A DNA stretch of 64,000 nucleotides from contig CAWGPY010000002.1 of assembly GCA_963824595.1 (NCBI GenBank), forward strand, positions 310,001-374,000, given 5' to 3'. The translations under genes were made by a program, and so were the position numbers. Each line of letters begins with the position of its first letter. Positions within the stretch are counted from its first letter, which is position 1. The DNA comes from Cybelea sp963824595 (GTDB lineage Bacteria; Vulcanimicrobiota; Vulcanimicrobiia; Vulcanimicrobiales; Vulcanimicrobiaceae). The notes below the pieces were generated by a model that did not search any database, had not been told where the DNA came from, and saw only the letters and a list, made by a program, of their open reading frames with translations. Positions 60,848-64,000 of this stretch are shown here, piece after piece.

Positions 60848-63454
60848 GTGCGCGGGTTCATTCCGGGCCTTTTGCTCGTTGGTGTTGCCATTTTCGTGGC
60901 CGGCCCGGCGCTGCACGCGATGAATCAGCCGCAACCCAATCCCTGCGGGCATCCTCTGCCGGTTCCGCAGGCGCTACGGGTTCCGGCGCAGTTGCCGCCG
61001 GGCGAGCCGGTGGCCGTGGAACGTACGCTGCTCGCGTATCTCTCGTCGTACCGGTATCGCGATCTCGGCTGGTGCGTGGACAAGAGCCTGCGCGATACGG
61101 GCCCGTTCATCCACGGCGTATCGTTCGGAACGCACCCGACCGTACGCGTCTACTACTCGCCGGAGGTCATCGCGTGGCTGCGTAACGGCCGGCGCGGCGT
61201 GCCGGCGGACGGCGCGGTGATCATCAAAGAACAGTACGGTCCGAAGCCGGCGCGCTACTTCGCGGGTACGGCCGAGAACGATTTGCGCCCGACCGATTGG
61301 ACGATCATGATCCGCCGCTCGTCGGGGTCGCACGACGGATGGTTCTGGGGCGAGATCTACGCCGGGATGCTCGACCCGGCCGTTCCGGCGCACTACCCGA
61401 ATGCCGGATACGGACTCTACTGCTTGCGATGCCACGCCTCAGCGGAAAAAGCGCTGACGTTCTCGTCGCTCGAGAACGTTCGCGGGTTTCCCGGCCGGCC
61501 GATCACCTATCGCGTCGACTCGTCGTGGCAGGTGACGGCGGCATCGGGGGCATCGCCGTCGCCGTCGAGCGCCGCCCCGGCGACGCTTGCGGTTCAAACG
61601 TTTCCGCCCGAGACGCTCGACACGATTCTTTCACAGGCCCATCACGTTCCGGAGTTCGTGACGTCGGACCAGTGCATGATCTGTCACAGCGGGGCGGCGA
61701 AGCCGCCGTTCGGTCCGACGATGTGGGCGCACGGTGCGAACGTCTCCGAGTACGGGGAGTGGCGCTGGTCGCCGATGGCGCTCGCGGGCCGCGATCCCGT
61801 CTTTTACGCGCAGTTCGAGAGCGAGCTTGCCTCGGTCGCGTCGTGGCACGACGCGCGTGCGGCCGCCGCGATCAGGCGCGACGTGACGAATACGTGTCTG
61901 AGCTGCCACGGCGTGATGGGGGAACGCACCTTTGCCCACGACTTTCCCGGGCGCACCTTCCCCGTCGCGGCTCTTTTCGACGCGATGCCGAGTCATGCCG
62001 GGGCCGCATACGGCGGCCTCGCCCGCGACGGCGTGAGCTGCGCCGCCTGCCATCACGCGGTCAGCGAAAAGCCGCCTCCGGGGACCGATTCGCTGCGGTT
62101 CTTTTTGAATCACGGGATCAACGGACGGTTCGCCGTCGGACCGCCGACGACGGTGTACGGCCCGTTCCACGACGACGCCGTTGCCGCGCATCCGATGAAA
62201 CAGGCGCTGGGGATCACCCCGCACTTTTCGTCGTTCATCGAGTCGTCGCGCATGTGCGGCAGCTGCCATACAATCAACCTGCCGCTCATTGACGCGACGC
62301 CTCGCCGGGCGGTCGGCCATACCGTCGAGCAAGCGACGTATCTGGAATGGTTGAACAGCAAGTTCCAGACCGAATACCACCCGTCGGCGGACGGACGCTC
62401 GTGCCAGGACTGCCACATGCCGCCGGGCGGAGCGACGAAGATCGCTCTGGTCGAGGATCAGAGCTATCCCGCGACGACGTACCTGGCATCGCGCGGCGAC
62501 GTCACGGTGCGATCGCGCACGTCGGGATTTCGCCGTCACGAGCTCTTGGGACTCAACGCGTTCCTGCTGTCCATGTTCCGGGAGTTTCCGGGAGTGACCG
62601 GCGTACGGACGGCGGATTATATGTCGGGGGCAACCGACGACATCGATCGCGCGATCGGCAACATCGTTCGACAGGCGCGGCACGCAACGGCGACGGTCGC
62701 GGTCCGAGCGTACGTTGACGGCGATCGTCTGATCGCCGACGTCGAGGTCGTCAACCGGACCGGCCATCGCTTTCCCACCGGCGTCGCCTTCAGGCGCGCC
62801 TTCTTGAACGTCGAGGTTCGCGATTCATCGAGCGCTTCCGACGCGGCGCCGATCTTCGCATCGGGTCGCACGGATCGGCGCGGAAGGATCCTCGGCACGA
62901 ACGGTCTTCCGCTTCCCAGCGAGAGTTTCGCCGAAGACGGGCGGCATCGTCAGGCATACCAGGAACACTTCGACGAAGCCCACCCGATCGCAAGCGGCGA
63001 TCAGGTGCAGATCTTCGAGGAGCTTCTGCAGGACGCGAGCGGGCGATTCACGACCAGCTTTCTGCGGCGCGATCGCGAGGTGAAGGACAATCGCATTCTG
63101 CCGATCGGCTGGACGCGAACGGGCCCCCTACCCCAGGCTCCGCCGGGCCTGCTCGCGGCGACGTTTCCGCAGGGTCGCGCCGCCGCGGATCCGCGCTACG
63201 CGGACGGCAAGGGCCACGCCGTCGTTCGCTACGCGATCGCGTTGCCGCCGGGCGTCGACCGCACGCACCTCAAAGTCGTCGCGCGGCTCTACTACCAGTC
63301 GTTCGCACCGTATTTCCTCGACCGGCTCACGAACGGGAACGGCCCGGCGGCGCTGCGTCTCGCGGCGCTGGTTCGCAACCTCGACCTCGACGGCACGCCG
63401 CTCGAGGGATGGCGGTTGCTGGTCGCGGAGAGTACCGCCGCGGCGGGCCGCTAA
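60848..63454 (+). CDS. Six-heme c-type cytochrome with N-terminal P460-like domain
   Basis: 868 residues. Signal peptide (FIPGLLLVGVAIFVAGPALHA). The first 200 residues, ending WFWGEIYAGMLDPAVPAHYPNAGY-CLRCH, resemble the cytochrome P460-type fold. CxxCH heme sites begin at Cys192, 276, 350, 398, 470 and 519 (CLRCH, CMICH, CLSCH, CAACH, CGSCH, CQDCH). The last 300 residues are heme-free and beta-rich. Probably periplasmic electron transfer or a multiheme oxidoreductase; substrate unknown. GTG start with AGGTGG upstream. Not obviously linked to kdp. Confidence 0.8.
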   Translation: MRGFIPGLLLVGVAIFVAGPALHAMNQPQPNPCGHPLPVPQALRVPAQLPPGEPVAVERTLLAYLSSYRYRDLGWCVDKSLRDTGPFIHGVSFGTHPTVRVYYSPEVIAWLRNGRRGVPADGAVIIKEQYGPKPARYFAGTAENDLRPTDWTIMIRRSSGSHDGWFWGEIYAGMLDPAVPAHYPNAGYGLYCLRCHASAEKALTFSSLENVRGFPGRPITYRVDSSWQVTAASGASPSPSSAAPATLAVQTFPPETLDTILSQAHHVPEFVTSDQCMICHSGAAKPPFGPTMWAHGANVSEYGEWRWSPMALAGRDPVFYAQFESELASVASWHDARAAAAIRRDVTNTCLSCHGVMGERTFAHDFPGRTFPVAALFDAMPSHAGAAYGGLARDGVSCAACHHAVSEKPPPGTDSLRFFLNHGINGRFAVGPPTTVYGPFHDDAVAAHPMKQALGITPHFSSFIESSRMCGSCHTINLPLIDATPRRAVGHTVEQATYLEWLNSKFQTEYHPSADGRSCQDCHMPPGGATKIALVEDQSYPATTYLASRGDVTVRSRTSGFRRHELLGLNAFLLSMFREFPGVTGVRTADYMSGATDDIDRAIGNIVRQARHATATVAVRAYVDGDRLIADVEVVNRTGHRFPTGVAFRRAFLNVEVRDSSSASDAAPIFASGRTDRRGRILGTNGLPLPSESFAEDGRHRQAYQEHFDEAHPIASGDQVQIFEELLQDASGRFTTSFLRRDREVKDNRILPIGWTRTGPLPQAPPGLLAATFPQGRAAADPRYADGKGHAVVRYAIALPPGVDRTHLKVVARLYYQSFAPYFLDRLTNGNGPAALRLAALVRNLDLDGTPLEGWRLLVAESTAAAGR

Positions 63455-63558
63455 CGCCGCATCGCCGACCAACACCTTTCGGCATGACACTGCCCCCGGC
63501 ATCAGGCTTCGATTCGCTGCGGAGTCACAGGCTCCCAGGCGCGAGCGTTGCCGTATGC
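63455..63558. other. Intergenic gap with no recognised feature
   Basis: 104 bases between the cytochrome and the last gene. I see no terminator stem with a U-run and no clear promoter. Confidence 0.5.
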
Positions 63559-64000
63559 ATGAAGACGGCGGTCTATGGGCGCATCGTCTTTGGCCTGTCG
63601 GCGATGCTCTTCGGCGTCATCGCCTTGATGTGGCACGACGTCTACACCTGGCAGACCCTCAGCGCGCTGTGGAAGCTCCCGTTCGGCACCGTCATCGGCG
63701 AGATTCTCATGGCGGCGCAGATCGCCGGCGGCATCGCGATGCTCTTTCCGCAAACCGCGCGTTTGGCGTCGATCGTGCTGGCGGTCGTCTACGCCGTTTT
63801 CTCGCTGGCCTGCATTCCCGGCATCGTCGCCCACCCCGCGACCTACGAGCACTACGGCAGTCTCTTCGAGCAGGTCTCGCTTTTATGCGGTGCGATCGCC
63901 GTCTACGCGGCGACCGAAGCGAACGCGGCCGAAGCGGCGGCGTTCGCCCGCGCGGCGCGCCTCGGGCTCGGCGTGTGTGCGATCTCGTTCGCCCTGACAC
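63559..64000 (+). CDS. DoxX-like integral membrane protein, truncated by the window end
   Basis: 147 codons visible from an ATG at 63559 (an ATG four bases earlier is out of frame). Four hydrophobic segments: RIVFGLSAMLFGVIALMW, FGTVIGEILMAAQIAGGIAML, ASIVLAVVYAVFSLACIPGIVA and LFEQVSLLCGAIAVYAA, then a fifth starting at the edge. The layout and G-x-x-E motif recall DoxX/DoxD-like membrane proteins; function unknown. Confidence 0.65.
   Translation, partial: MKTAVYGRIVFGLSAMLFGVIALMWHDVYTWQTLSALWKLPFGTVIGEILMAAQIAGGIAMLFPQTARLASIVLAVVYAVFSLACIPGIVAHPATYEHYGSLFEQVSLLCGAIAVYAATEANAAEAAAFARAARLGLGVCAISFALT

Overview
A GC-rich stretch of a diderm, aerobic, heterotrophic bacterium. It holds about 50 tightly packed genes, no IS elements, no CRISPR array and no RNA gene I could recognise. 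TolC, two outer-membrane beta-barrel proteins and several lipoproteins argue for two membranes. The gene style fits an uncultured terrestrial lineage such as Eremiobacterota (WPS-2): stalk-domain (copper amine oxidase N-like) protein, small lipoprotein beta-propellers, SUF genes, NDH-2 and many GTG/TTG starts. That placement is inference from gene content, not a computed phylogeny.

Layout. 1-6750: acetate permease (cut by the window edge) with its DUF485 partner, then sufU, sufS, sufD and sufC on the minus strand, diverging from sufR and a NifU-like scaffold gene; sufB is missing. 6778-9873: a compact minus-strand operon from folD through an O-methyltransferase, flavin reductase and metallo-hydrolase to thpR. 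9936-16569: a TlpA-type thioredoxin with an unknown membrane partner, a phosphodiester glycosidase, a beta-propeller protein, a DUF4337-like protein and a two-domain nitrilase. 16680-22344: an exported protein, a stalk-domain/beta-barrel protein behind a structured leader, a hotdog thioesterase, and a membrane-fusion protein with TolC. 22367-31734: a siroheme-decarboxylase-like protein, two peptide-binding lipoproteins, a GT87-like membrane protein, a site-2 protease, NDH-2 and a LeuA/homocitrate-synthase-family enzyme. 31763-38056: propeller lipoproteins, paired M55 D-aminopeptidases, a TPR protein, SprT and fumC. 38115-41577: a TauE-type permease, efp, plsY and der. 41658-51604: miaB, a GH18 protein, mutS, an Nramp-related Mg transporter behind an M-box riboswitch, mutL, miaA and dapF. 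51601-56139: a radical-SAM protein, a Na+/H+ antiporter, amtB and an outer-membrane protein. 56269-60788: a kdp operon with kdpF and an extra 28-residue membrane peptide. 60848-64000: a six-heme cytochrome and a DoxX-like membrane protein cut by the window edge.

Genes overlap heavily in the NTGA style, where the start codon overlaps the previous stop, so translational coupling is widespread. Two genes appear to lack a canonical start: a CTG at 51601 and possibly an ATC at 22367. At least two promoters are placed so that the transcript would begin at the start codon (leaderless). A 42-bp palindromic repeat lies between genes at 32799 and, in frame, inside miaB at 42007. The best-supported regulatory element is the M-box Mg2+ riboswitch with terminator at 47935-48171.
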